Source: Mesostigma viride
Taxonomy: Eukaryota > Streptophyta > Mesostigmatophyceae > Mesostigmatales > Mesostigmataceae
Reading direction: 5' to 3'
Assembly: GCA_009746045.1 (NCBI GenBank)
Contig: RPFO01000934.1
Location: forward strand, 461,001-525,000
Length of the DNA stretch: 64,000 nucleotides
Each line of letters begins with the position of its first letter. Positions within the stretch are counted from its first letter, which is position 1. The position numbers and the translations under genes were made by a program. Below the pieces are notes generated by a model that was not told the origin of the DNA, searched no databases, and worked only from the letters and a program-made list of their open reading frames with translations. Shown here piece by piece: positions 43,946 to 53,711 of the stretch.

Positions 43946-44616
43946 TAAAAATATAATTACTTACAGCAGAGTGAAATCACTCAAACCAAAGCAAACGCCC
44001 AGCTATAAACCTATATACAGAGCCATGTCAAAGCTCTATACTACGATAAGACCAATGGAAACGCCTAACGGGAGGAACCTAATAGCCCTGCTGCACCGCA
44101 AAATCAGCCCGCGTACGGCGGAGCATGATGTCAGCCATGGCCCGAGTCAGCGCCACCGACAAGCGCTGACGCCAATATGACGTCCAGGTCCGCGCCGACC
44201 ATGGGGCCCGCTGGCCCTCCAGGTCCAGCCGATCCTCCCGGAGCCGGCAACACTCCTTGAAGAAGGCGGAGGTCAGGGGCCCCATGGCCCCAAACTCCTC
44301 CAGGACAAAGGGCACCACACGATGGTGCCCGACGTCGCCGTAGGCCAGGAGCTTGGCCCGCTCCGCCCGGTCCGCCGTGTAACCTGCCGTGAGGGAGGCC
44401 CCAGCCACGTGGCTAAGAGCCAAGGGCCGCGCCACCGAAACGTCAATAAGCAGATGCCGGCCACCCCCCTCAAAGTCCAGCACCACGATGTCAGGCCGGT
44501 GGTTGGGGGAATAGAAGGCAGCGCCATCCGCATCCTCGGACCGGATGTTCGCGTGGGGGAAAACCGACCGAATCATGGCGAGCACCACCGTCAGGAGGAC
44601 AGTGTGCAAATACAAA
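43946..44616 (-). mobile_element. RLE-A 5'-truncated copy, 13-bp TSD
   Basis: Flanked by TCATTATATATAT at 43933-43945 and 44617-44629. It carries the variant CCGATCC near 44230, shared only with the copy at 44775-45583. Confidence 0.85.
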
Positions 44617-44629
44617 TCATTATATATAT

Positions 44630-44761
44630 TCATTGAGAATGATAGATTACGGAGGTGAGATAGGCATGCAACATAAGGAAAAACCCGATAACTGGGAGAA
44701 TAACCCTGAAGAAATTAATAGTAATCTGACACAGACATCCAAGGATCACGCCAGCGGCACA
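44630..44761 (-). mobile_element. RLE-B 3'-UTR fragment, 13-bp TSD
   Basis: Same text as 23278-23411. It is flanked by the same TCATTATATATAT words (44617-44629 and 44762-44774) although it belongs to a different subfamily. Confidence 0.8.
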
Positions 44762-44774
44762 TCATTATATATAT

Positions 44775-45583
44775 ATTAAAAATATAATTACTTACAGCAG
44801 AGTGAAATCACTCAAACCAAAGCAAACGCCCAGCTATAAACCTATATACAGAGCCATGTCAAAGCTCTATACTACGATAAGACCAATGGAAACGCCTAAC
44901 GGGAGGAACCTAATAGCCCTGCTGCACCGCAAAATCAGCCCGCGTACGGCGGAGCATGATGTCAGCCATGGCCCGAGTCAGCGCCACCGACAAGCGCTGA
45001 CGCCAATATGACGTCCAGGTCCGCGCCGACCATGGGGCCCGCTGGCCCTCCAGGTCCAGCCGATCCTCCCGGAGCCGGCAACACTCCTTGAAGAAGGCGG
45101 AGGTCAGGGGCCCCATGGCCCCAAACTCCTCCAGGACAAAGGGCACCACACGATGGTGCCCGACGTCGCCGTAGGCCAGGAGCTTGGCCCGCTCCGCCCG
45201 GTCCGCCGTGTAACCTGCCGTGAGGGAGGCCCCAGCCACGTGGCTAAGAGCCAAGGGCCGCGCCACCGAAACGTCAATAAGCAGATGCCGGCCACCCCCC
45301 TCAAAGTCCAGCACCACGATGTCAGGCCGGTGGTTGGGGGAATAGAAGGCAGCGCCATCCGCATCCTCGGACCGGATGTTCGCGTGGGGGAAAACCGACC
45401 GAATCATGGCGAGCACCACCGTCAGGAGGACAGTGTGCAAATACAAATACCAATTCTGATTCTGTTGGCCCCCCATGCAGGCAAGGTAGTGAGTCCCCGT
45501 GGGATCCAGCGGCTGCCCACAGCTACCACAAGGCCGCCCGGCCGGAACAAGAGGCTGCGGGGCAAATAGCTGGTGCGATTATA
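44775..45583 (-). mobile_element. RLE-A 5'-truncated copy, 13-bp TSD
   Basis: Extends back to the CCHC coding region (reference about 38320). The endonuclease frame is open on the minus strand. Flanked by TCATTATATATAT at 44762-44774 and 45584-45596. Confidence 0.85.
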
Positions 45584-45596
45584 TCATTATATATAT

Positions 45597-45763
45597 GCGG
45601 TGCAGCAGGGCTATTAGGTTCCTCCGTTAGGCGTTTCCATTGGTCTTATCGTAGTATAGAGCTTTGACATGGCTCTGTATATAGGTTTATAGCTGGGCGT
45701 TTGCTTTGGTTTGAGTGATTTCACTCTGCTGTAAGTAATTATATTTTTAAAATATATATTAAA
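45597..45763 (+). mobile_element. RLE-A 3'-end fragment
   Basis: Starts at GCGGTGCAGCAGGGCTATTAG, the last codons, and covers the 3' UTR, with one C missing from CCTCCCG. Confidence 0.8.
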
Positions 45764-45902
45764 TCTTTAAGGAGTGCTGCCGGCTCCGGGAGGACCGCCT
45801 GAACCTGGAGGGCCAGCGGGCCCCTTGGTCAGCGCGGACCTGGACATCGTCTTGGCGCCAACGCCTTTCGGTAGCGCTTACCCGGGCTATATGGCTGATA
45901 TC
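45764..45902 (+). mobile_element. RLE-C 3' fragment, left part (split by LINE)
   Basis: A diverged relative of RLE-A reading KECCRLREDRLNLEGQRAPW and SARTWTSSWRQRLSVALTRA. It is interrupted after ATGGCTGATATC by the LINE and resumes at 48944. Confidence 0.75.
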
Positions 45903-48900
45903 CCTGACGGTGGGCGTCGGTTACGCACCCCACTCCGGCCACCCAGAACAAGATCGCAAGGACTTCTTTGCTGCGCTGGAGAACCTGGCGAACGGCCCCC
46001 CTGGTCGCAACTACCTCGCTCTGCCGTACTGGATGCCAACGCAACACTACCACCGGGTACTGGCGGATGTCAGCACGCCCCCAACGGTACGGTCTCCAAT
46101 GCTGGCCAACACTGAACTTTTTGCTGATTTGCTTACGACATGCGATTTGGTCACTGCCAACACCCGCTTTCCACATAGTCCAGATGCTTTGGTCACACAC
46201 ACCTCGCCAACTGGCACTGAACGCTGCATCGACTATGTTGTAATGCGCAAGCGTCATCAAGGATCTGTACTAGCTGCTCGCTCGCACGTGATCCCCCTGG
46301 TGCGCTCCGATCATCGCATCGTCACCGCCCGCATCCGCCTGCGATTCCCATCGCCCTTTCGTAAGCACGTGGCACCTCCTGATTTGCGCACACTGGAGTT
46401 GCTTGAGAAATCTGACGACGCTCTGGAGGACTTCCCTGAAAAACGCGCCCACAAGCGCGCGGCAGAGGCGTTCGTCGACGCGCTGGACATCCCGGCCAGC
46501 CACGCCCAGCTGGTTGCTGCCGGCCCAGCTTCGGCCCTTCGGCACCTCGCTGGCAAGCTGCCCGCGGCGGCCGGGGCCCTGCTGCCCCCCCGCCGCCCGC
46601 CCCGCTTCACCAGCCTGCACCGGCTCCCCACCGTCATCCAGGCCCGGCAAGCCCTATACGCGACAACCGCGACCCTGCCCGCTACGCCCGCCTCAAAGCC
46701 GATTACCACTCGGCCATCCGGCAGGCGACCAAGAAGCAGGAGGACCTTCATGTCCGCGAGTACTTCGCCCACCTCAAGGACCAGCACGGCAAGTACGCCT
46801 GGACACGCCTGCGTCACGCCCAACGGCGCCCCGCCGGCGGCGCGCAGCTGGCGCCGCGGACGCTCTCTGGCTCACCGCAGCAGCAGCTTGACCAGTGGTA
46901 TTCCTCCCAGTCCCGGCTGCTCGGCGCCCCCCCGCCGCCTCCTCCGCTTGGCCCTCTGGCGGCCACACGCCTAGCTGGCGCCTGGCAGTAGCGCCTGCGG
47001 CCGTCCCTGCGCCGCCCACGCCGCCCGCCGCTGAGCAGGACTACACGTACCCAGCCCTGACGGAACCCCTGGCCGACCCCAACGAGCTACCGCCGTTCAC
47101 CGAGCTCGAGCTGAGCACCGCCGCCAAGCAACTCCGCTTCTACGCCGCCGTTGGCCCTGACCAGCTCCCAACCCCGGTGATTTAGCTAACAGCGCTCACG
47201 GGGTTCCTGCTTGACGTCTGCAACCAGATCCTGCTTGCCGCCGCGTCGCCGATTCCTGAGTGGCAGCACAGCTACCGTATTATGCTGTACAAAAACAAAG
47301 GTTCCCCTGACGACCACGCCAACTACCGAGGAGTCTGCATCCAGAGCGCCGCACTCGAAAGTTGTTCATGTGCATGATCCTCAACCGCCTTCGTTCTGCT
47401 CTCGACTGTCACCTAGGGGAAAGTCAAATGGGCTTTCGTCCTGGGCGCAACACCGTCAATGTAGCCATCTTCGTCGCGCGTCGCCTCTTCGAGGAAATCG
47501 CTTTACTGCAACCTGGTGAGTTTCCCGCCATCCTGATCTTCGTCGAATTCATCAAGGCTTTTGATTCTGTCCTCTGGGATGCTCTATGGGGCTGTACTTG
47601 CTCGCGCTCGCGTCCCCACTCCCCTGATTACCGTCATCCGCACACTGTATGAGGGCTGGGTCGACCACTTTGGTGCGCCCTCAATCAACACAGCATTACC
47701 CCGCCATGCCCACTGCAGACCGGCGTCTGGCAGGGTTGCGTCCTGTCGCCGTACAGCTGTTTATTATTGTATAGTGGATTATGTTATTATGCGCCAGGCA
47801 CGTGCTCGCTTTGCTAGCATTGCAGGCCGTGCCCCCTGCCTAGCGATCACGAACGAGCTTGGAGAAGGGGGGCCGACTAACAAGCAGAATTTACTAGCTG
47901 ACCTCATTTATGCCGACGACATCACGCTCATCGAGAAGCCGGAGTCTGCCCAACTTTGGCTGGACTGCCTGGCGCTCGAGGCTCGGGCGGTTGGTCTAGA
48001 AATCAGCCCCAAAACGGAGGCCCTGGCCCTCGGGATGGCAGGGCGGCCCCCCACCCACACTCCGCCTCTTAGACGACACCGAGGTCCCCTACCCTACTTC
48101 AGGCCGCTTCAAGCTGCCCGGCAGTTGGCTTCCCGACTGCGAGGACGACCTGAAGACACGGATCGGCATGCATGGCGTGGGCGCACCCATGACCATGCAC
48201 CGACGCTGGTGGAGCAACCCCGCCCTACCCCGGATCGTCAAGCGTGACCTCTTCAAGGTCGTCATTCTGACGATCTTGACCTACGGCACCGAGACCTGGA
48301 CACTGACGCAGGAGCTGGAGCAACGACTCGACGGCACCGTCACCAAGATTTGTACGCCCTTTGGTTTGCACATTAATGAGGATTTGTACGCTGATTTGCC
48401 CTATGTTTCCCACATTATTAGGCACAGGCGCCTGGGCCTGAGCCGGGCACCGGCTGGCATGGCCCGCACAGATCAGGTAGACACATCAGATAGACTAGCT
48501 GGCACCAAACCCGCCCAGCCGGCTGGGCGATATGTCCTCACCTGGCGTGCCCCAGGCTGCGCGCGGCAGGGCCGCCACCCGTGGACTTTTCGTGATAGAC
48601 TCGGCATGGACATGTGCTACACTTAAGACGCGACGGGCTGAGCACGCCCGGGCAGCCTCCTGGTTTGTCTGTAATATGGAGGCAGATGGTACGCAAGGAT
48701 AGATGGCAAGTAGTAATGAAGGAGACCACCCCCAAGTCTGTGGGGGCTCCGCGTGTGACCAATTATGGCATTCATAGCGATTCGGGCCGCGGTGCCCATG
48801 GGCACACCCCTGTAACTAGGACCTAGATAGCTTACACCATCCATTCCATCCCATGTTCCCCTCCTGGACTGAGGACTTATGCTTGAGCACGTGACGCAGT

Positions 48901-48931
48901 CACGCGTCTATTATAATTAATTAATTAATTA
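45903..48931 (+). mobile_element. AP-endonuclease LINE, 5'-truncated, with 12-bp TSD and (TTAA)n tail
   Basis: Flanked by ATGGCTGATATC at 45891-45902 and 48932-48943, inside an RLE-C copy. The coding text starts with VGVGYAPHSGHPEQDRKDFF (APE nuclease) and runs through RT to a C-terminal domain, 3' UTR, CACGTGACGCAGTCACGCG and a TTAATTAATTAATTAA tail. Several frameshifts and stops show that it is dead. Confidence 0.85.
45908..48626 (+). pseudogene. LINE ORF2 pseudogene (APE + RT)
   Basis: Endonuclease text: YAPHSGHPEQDRKDFF, VLDANATLPPG (in a second frame) and SDHRIVTARIRLRF. RT text: LRFYAAVGPDQLP, LYKNKGSPDDHANYRGVCIQ, GESQMGFRPGRNTVN, FVEFIKAFDSVLW, GVWQGCVLSPY-like (about 47725-47750) and LIYADDITLIEKPES. 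Near the end ILTYGTETWTLTQELEQRLD is typical of LINE C-termini. The motif A aspartate is Glu (FVEF instead of FVDF), and frames shift at least four times. YADD is intact. Clade assignment (L1- or RTE-like) needs a tree. Confidence 0.8.
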
Positions 48932-48943
48932 ATGGCTGATATC

Positions 48944-49139
48944 AATGCGCCGCACGCGGGCTGACTTTGCGGCGCAGCACGGTTATTAGGCTGTTTTACT
49001 TCATTAATTCCGCGGTGTGGATCGAGTGTCCCATGCCGGCTGTAGTTATTTTGTCGTGGTATCTCGTGTTAGCGTTGGCTTTGTTTATTTTTAAGTGGGT
49101 GCCTTCACTCTGATGTAAGTAAGAATATTATTTCAAATA
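48944..49139 (+). mobile_element. RLE-C 3' fragment, right part and 3' UTR
   Basis: It resumes the RLE-C coding end (RRTRADFAAQHGY then stop). Its own 3' UTR ends CACTCTGATGTAAGTAAGAA, against CACTCTGCTGTAAGTAATTA in RLE-A. Confidence 0.75.
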
Positions 49140-49146
49140 TATATTA

Positions 49147-49716
49147 AAACCGCAACCTCTAGCTAGTTCCTGCAGGGTGGCCCTGTGGTAGCTGCAGGCA
49201 GGCCTTGGACCCCACTGGAACCCACTACAGTACCTGTTGATGTATGATGCATGGGTGGCCAACAGAATCAGAATTCCGGCACTTCTACTTGCACACTGTC
49301 CTCCTGACGGTGGTGCTCGCCATGGTCCGGTTCGTTTCCCCCCCCGCGAGTTCACATCCGGTCTGAGGATGCTGACAGCGCGGCTTTCTATTAATCCCCC
49401 CATGGTTGCAACCACCGACCTGACATCGTGGTTCTGGACTAAGTTTGAGGGAGGCGGCTGGCACTTGCTTGTATTGACGTTTCTGTGGCTCGCCCCTTTG
49501 CTCTTAGCCATGTGGTTGGTGCATCCCAGGCGGCGGGCTACACGGCGGATCGGGCTGAGCGGGCCGAGCTCACGGCCTATTTCGACGTCGGGCACCAACG
49601 TGTGGTGCCCTTTAGCTTTATCTTGGAGGAATTTGGGGCCATGGGGACCCTGACCACCTACTTCTTTAAGAAGGAGTGTTGCCGGCTCCGGGAGGACCGC
49701 CTGGACCTGGAGTAAG
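49147..49716 (+). pseudogene. RLE-C-like retrotransposon remnant
   Basis: The order of the RLE-A C-terminus is visible but broken: LHTVLLTVVLAMVR, a damaged RPD segment, SHVVGASQAAGYTADRAERA, DVGHQRVVPF, LEEFGAMG and ECCRLREDRLDLE. Many small insertions. It stops at GACCTGGAGTAAGTAAG without a 3' UTR. Confidence 0.7.
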
Positions 49717-49918
49717 TAAGTACAAGTTTGCGTGTCATGCTCATGGGCATGCCACAGAGTACTAAGCTAATCTCATAAGAAAATAGTTTATATGAAAGTT
49801 ACAAATATCGTCTGCATCACATGTGCCCCAACCGGCCATATAGTCACGCTCGCGGGGTAAGGCTGGCCCATCCCCCGTGCTCCTCACCTTTGACACCATG
49901 GGGGATATAAGATATGGA

Positions 49919-50290
49919 GTTCCTGAAGCGTCGCAAGCGGCTTGGGGGGACCTCCTTCACGCTGCAGCCCATGGACGACGACTAATTGACCTCAAGTGAC
50001 GCAGCAACAACGGCGACGGGCCGGAGCTATGGCCGACCTACCTCCAGCTCTGGCAGAAGGCAGGGAAGAAGGCGGTCTACTGGAGGGGGGTGGACATCTA
50101 CGTCGCCCACAAACCTTGGCAGGCGACCCCAGCCACCCCAGCCACCCCAGCCAACCTTGGGGACTATACTATACCAGTAGTGTAGACTAGTACGTACATA
50201 ATAAAGCTTAGTGACGTGGCCATGTATGCCAACGCGATGGGCTCACACCCGCCAAATAATTTCAATTAATTGGGTTAATCAATCAATGAA
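49919..50290 (+). pseudogene. LINE ORF1 C-terminal remnant with degenerate tail
   Basis: It reads EFLKRRKRLGGTSFTLQPMD-DD, then after frame changes LWPTYLQLWQKAGKKAVYWR and GVDIYVAHKPW. This matches [20 protein letters not shown] and [11 protein letters not shown] of the copy at 8791. It ends AATTGGGTTAATCAATCAAT and merges into the GGAT array. Confidence 0.65.
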
Positions 50291-50545
50291 TTGATGGATG
50301 GATGGATGGATGGATGGATGGATGGATGGATGGATGGATGGATGGATGGATGCATGGATGGATGGATGGATGGATGGATGGATGGATGGATGGATGGATG
50401 GATGGATGGATGGATGGATGGATGGATGGATGGATGGATGGATGGATGGATGGATGGATGGATGGATGGATGGATGGATGGATGGATGGATGGATGGATG
50501 GATGGATGGATGGATGGATGGATGGATGGATGGATGGATGGATGG
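50291..50545. repeat. (GGAT)n microsatellite, about 63 units
   Basis: One variant unit (GCAT at about 50352) in an otherwise pure array that follows a LINE tail. Confidence 0.97.
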
Positions 50546-50739
50546 GGACACGCAATCCTACCGGTCTAAGCTATCTACAACTGAAAACAATCCTACTCTT
50601 TATTATAGACTATGGACGGTGCCCGCCACCCTAGCTATAGTAGGGGCCGTGTCCAGCTATAGCCTATAGCCATAATCATCTTCCACCCCATGTCATGCAG
50701 GCCTTCTTTTAGGTATGATCCATCATGGTGGTCGACTTG

Positions 50740-51543
50740 CCGACGCGAGCTCAAGGACCAGCTTCTTACCCTCATGGGCCTGGTAGGTGAGGTAGAACTG
50801 CGCGGGTGCCACCGCCTTCGATCCCCACTCACGGGACAAGGCGGCTCCCCCACCAGTCCGGCTGCTCACCTTCCCCTCCCCTGAGGACAAGCAGCGGTTC
50901 CTTTCTCGTCACAAGAGGTTGCACGATCTCAACTGGACGCTGGACGACGACCTGACCCCCGCTCAGCAGCAGCAGCGACGCGACCTGTGGCCGGAATACC
51001 TCCGCCACAAGTGCAGGACCCCCAGGAGCCCAAGGTGTACTGCATGGCGGGGCGGGGACCTGATGATCAACCACAAGATGTGGACGCCCCCTGCGGCCTG
51101 CGGGCTAGAATTGCCCTAGCTTGAATCATTGGTCGTCACTGCCGCCATGGCAGCCATGCCTAGAGTGTTTGCCTAGTCGTGCCACCATGCATACCTAGTC
51201 ACGTGCACCGCTAACGCACGGTACACAACCAGCCATAGCCTTAGCTTAGCCCTTGTACAGCCAGCCATGCTACGTCCTGGCTTATGGCTACATATGTTTA
51301 GATTACTTGCCCACGCTCCTTCAGTTATGATACACAATGCCCACGCGGGTCTTATTATTGCACCCACAAAACTTGCCGGATTGTCTATCCTGTCCGATTG
51401 CTGCTGTGGCATGCCTCTGGCACGAAGGAGAAAGGGGGTCTCTGCCCTTTCTTCCTGTTGTGCACATACAACAGGGATTAATTAAAAGCACTCCGGTGCT
51501 CCGCCATGTGACTCCCCAACGGGGAGGCACGAGTTTAATTAAT
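50740..51543 (+). mobile_element. Half-LINE copy 2 (ORF1 pseudogene plus 3' UTR)
   Basis: From CGAGCTCAAGGACCAGC it matches 9007-9764: ORF1 text ([39 protein letters not shown]) with frame-breaking insertions near 50820, 50870 and 51015. The same 3' UTR and terminus (GACTCCCCAACGGGGAGGCA, then TTTAATTAA) follow. It is 5' truncated. Confidence 0.75.
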
Positions 51544-51624
51544 GGTGGTGCAGGTGCACATTGCGCACCCAGAGTACAACATTCTCGCAATTTATCATCT
51601 TCAGTGAATGAAGTCAACGTGCGA

Positions 51625-52007
51625 GGTTTGTGGGTGAACCCTGCTGGGTACGCTCTAAAACCCCTACTAAGGCTTCGGGAGAGGCCTCTATATTCTCCCA
51701 AACCCGCGGGCTGGCCAGCGCGCCTCTGAATGCCTTCCAAGCCTGTCGATCTGTGGGCTCTAGACCATATGGGGCCTGTGCACAGCCTTACTGTAACCGC
51801 TTTTGCTATGTCGAGGCTTTATTGCAGTGACCGACAGTTGGGCCTACACCATGATGCAGAGAGAGTCGATCCTCTGTGGCTTGCCCACTTGAGGCAGCGA
51901 GAGAAGCTCACTATGGCGACCCTGGACTCGTTGTGTATAGGGGTTGAAGGTCCCTTTATTCGCACCCACGTGACGCAGTCATGTGCTTTTAATGAATTAA
52001 TATTAAC
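51625..52007 (+). mobile_element. SINE-like element, copy 2
   Basis: Homologous along its length to the inverse of 19353-19694: GGGAGAGGCCTCTATATTCT, TCTGTGGGCTCTAGACCAT, TTGCCCACTTGAGGCAG and TTGTGTATAGGGGTTGAAGG. It ends CACGTGACGCAGTCATGTG and TTAATGAATTAATATTAA. Confidence 0.7.
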
Positions 52008-52039
52008 TTAGAATAACCTAAACTAGTGTGACCCGCTGG

Positions 52040-52400
52040 CTTCGCCCAGCAAAAAAGAACACACTTTGGGGCGGTACGTAGCTAGAGAGACCATGGAGGG
52101 ACTGCCCGCTGCTTCCCGCTGCTGCCCGCTGCCCACTGCCTGCTGCGCGTAGTTTGTAGTAGCCCGCTACGCGTAGTACGTAGTAGCGTGCTCCTTCGCT
52201 GCGCTCCGGAGAGGAATCGTGGCCGTAGGCTCTGAAATTCGTCTCCGTAGTTATTTCTACTGAGTAAGTGCTCCTTCACTGCGCTCGGAAGGCTTCGCTG
52301 CGCTCAGTAGGCCGCTGAAGCGGCTGCTTGCTTTGCTCCCTTGGCGCGCTTCGCGCGGGTTGGTGGCCAGTAGGTCCGCTTCTGTCATATTGGCGCTCAG
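52040..52400. repeat. Region of short direct and inverted CGCTGCGCTC-type words
   Basis: CTCCTTCGCTGCGCTC, CTCCTTCACTGCGCTC, TTCGCTGCGCTC, CCGCTGAAGCGG and GCGCGCTTCGCGCG occur close together, with a GTAGTAGC palindromic set near 52155-52180. No gene. Such words are common in green algal intergenic DNA. Confidence 0.5.
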
Positions 52401-52434
52401 TATTTCCTACCCTTTTTGGATTGGTGGGGAAGTC

Positions 52435-52460
52435 ACGTGTCTATTAATTAATTAATTAAT
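52435..52460 (+). mobile_element. 26-bp LINE-tail insertion with 20-bp TSD
   Basis: ACGTGTCTATTAATTAATTA.. is the very end of the LINE at 48931. It is flanked by the 20-bp duplication starting TTTGGATTGGTGG (52415-52434 and 52461-52480). Confidence 0.75.
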
Positions 52461-52566
52461 TTTGGATTGGTGGGGAAGTCGCGATGCCCTGAAATGTGTC
52501 GGATAACCTTACATTGCTAAATAAATAGGCTTAATTATAAGTGAGACAACTATTCCTAGATATTCG

Positions 52567-52650
52567 GCTAAGCACTCAGGGATTAAAAGCACTCTGGCCG
52601 GCCGGTGCTCCGTGACTCCCCAACGCATCGAGCACATGTTTATTCGCGGT
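52567..52650 (+). mobile_element. Half-LINE terminus fragment
   Basis: CAGGGATTAAAAGCACT, GGTGCTCCGTGACTCCCCAA and GAGCACATGTTTA match the end of the element at 9695-9750, with an inserted CGGCCGG word. Confidence 0.6.
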
Positions 52651-53597
52651 CAGCCAGTGCATGTGAATAATATAATGAGTCACGATACACTAACAATAAG
52701 TACTATATGACTCTTCATGTGCATGTTAATCTTCGATAAGGTGCATGTCACAGTCTACAGACATGCTTGATCGAAGGTCTTACAAGCTTAAAGCATTGGA
52801 TAAAAGGAGTAGTAGGATAACTTGAATATTACAGGGATTTCAAGGGGGGTTGGCTGGGGAAGATGTCCCCATTGGATCTGTCAGCTATACACCACTTAAT
52901 TGGTGAAATGATTTTGCAGAGGGATGCAGCACCTGCATGGGGCACTTGACATATCCCACTCGTCAATGTTCCCACGTTTTGTCTGGCTGATGAGTGGCCG
53001 TCCGTCTATCCCTGGTCTCACGTTCATGCAAGGGTACAGGTACATCACACATGCAAGTATACTAGCTCGACACGGCATGTGCTCTGACGAGCTCTGAGGA
53101 CACGACACGTGGTGTACCCAGCTTGGGATCGTTCAAGCAATTGACAACGTATTGTCATGATGCCAGAAGAGCTCAAATGCTTCCAAACGCCCAGCCCCCG
53201 CTTGCCGTATTAACGAGACACCCAGGACCTGTAGGCGTGGCGTTGCGAAGAAACATCCCGTAAGTACATTTGTCGATATCATGTGACACAAGAACAGTTG
53301 TATTTCAAAATGCTGTTCCACGAAAACCGAAAGGAAGCGATAAGTCGCCAAATACCAATGATTCAACCAGCAAAGCATGAAAATGTGAGGACCCGTACTG
53401 TACCAAAGGTATCCCGTCAAGCCTGCCTCTGACAGTCTGACTTGTCCGCGATACCGATAGGCTTAGGTGGATCGAAATGAAATGCTGATGGTGTGTCATG
53501 GGCCGTGGCATAAATCGCAAATTTGTAAATTTGCATGCAAACCTGCCTGCCAGAACCCATCAAGGACATAACTAGGTTCACGTTGCTTAGCTTTGCA
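52651..53597. other. No gene seen; 3' flank of DUF4336 gene
   Basis: No recognisable coding sequence or repeat. It probably includes the 3' UTR of the minus-strand gene at its right end. Confidence 0.5.
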
Positions 53598-53711
53598 TCA
53601 TGTCAGGCGCGCAGTGAAGGATGTACTTTTTCGTGCCGTCACCCATCACAATGGCAACATGTCAGGCGCACAGTGCTGGATAAACTTCTTCTTGCCGCCA
53701 CGCGTCACAAT
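53598..53711 (-). repeat. Tandem duplication of the DUF4336 3' coding end (60-bp period)
   Basis: 53658-53711 (the used end, GGKKKFIQHCAPDML) and 53598-53651 (GTKKYILHCAPDMM in another frame) align over 54 bp with about 10 differences. The second copy keeps a sensible protein text, so it may be a former or alternative terminal exon. Confidence 0.65.
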
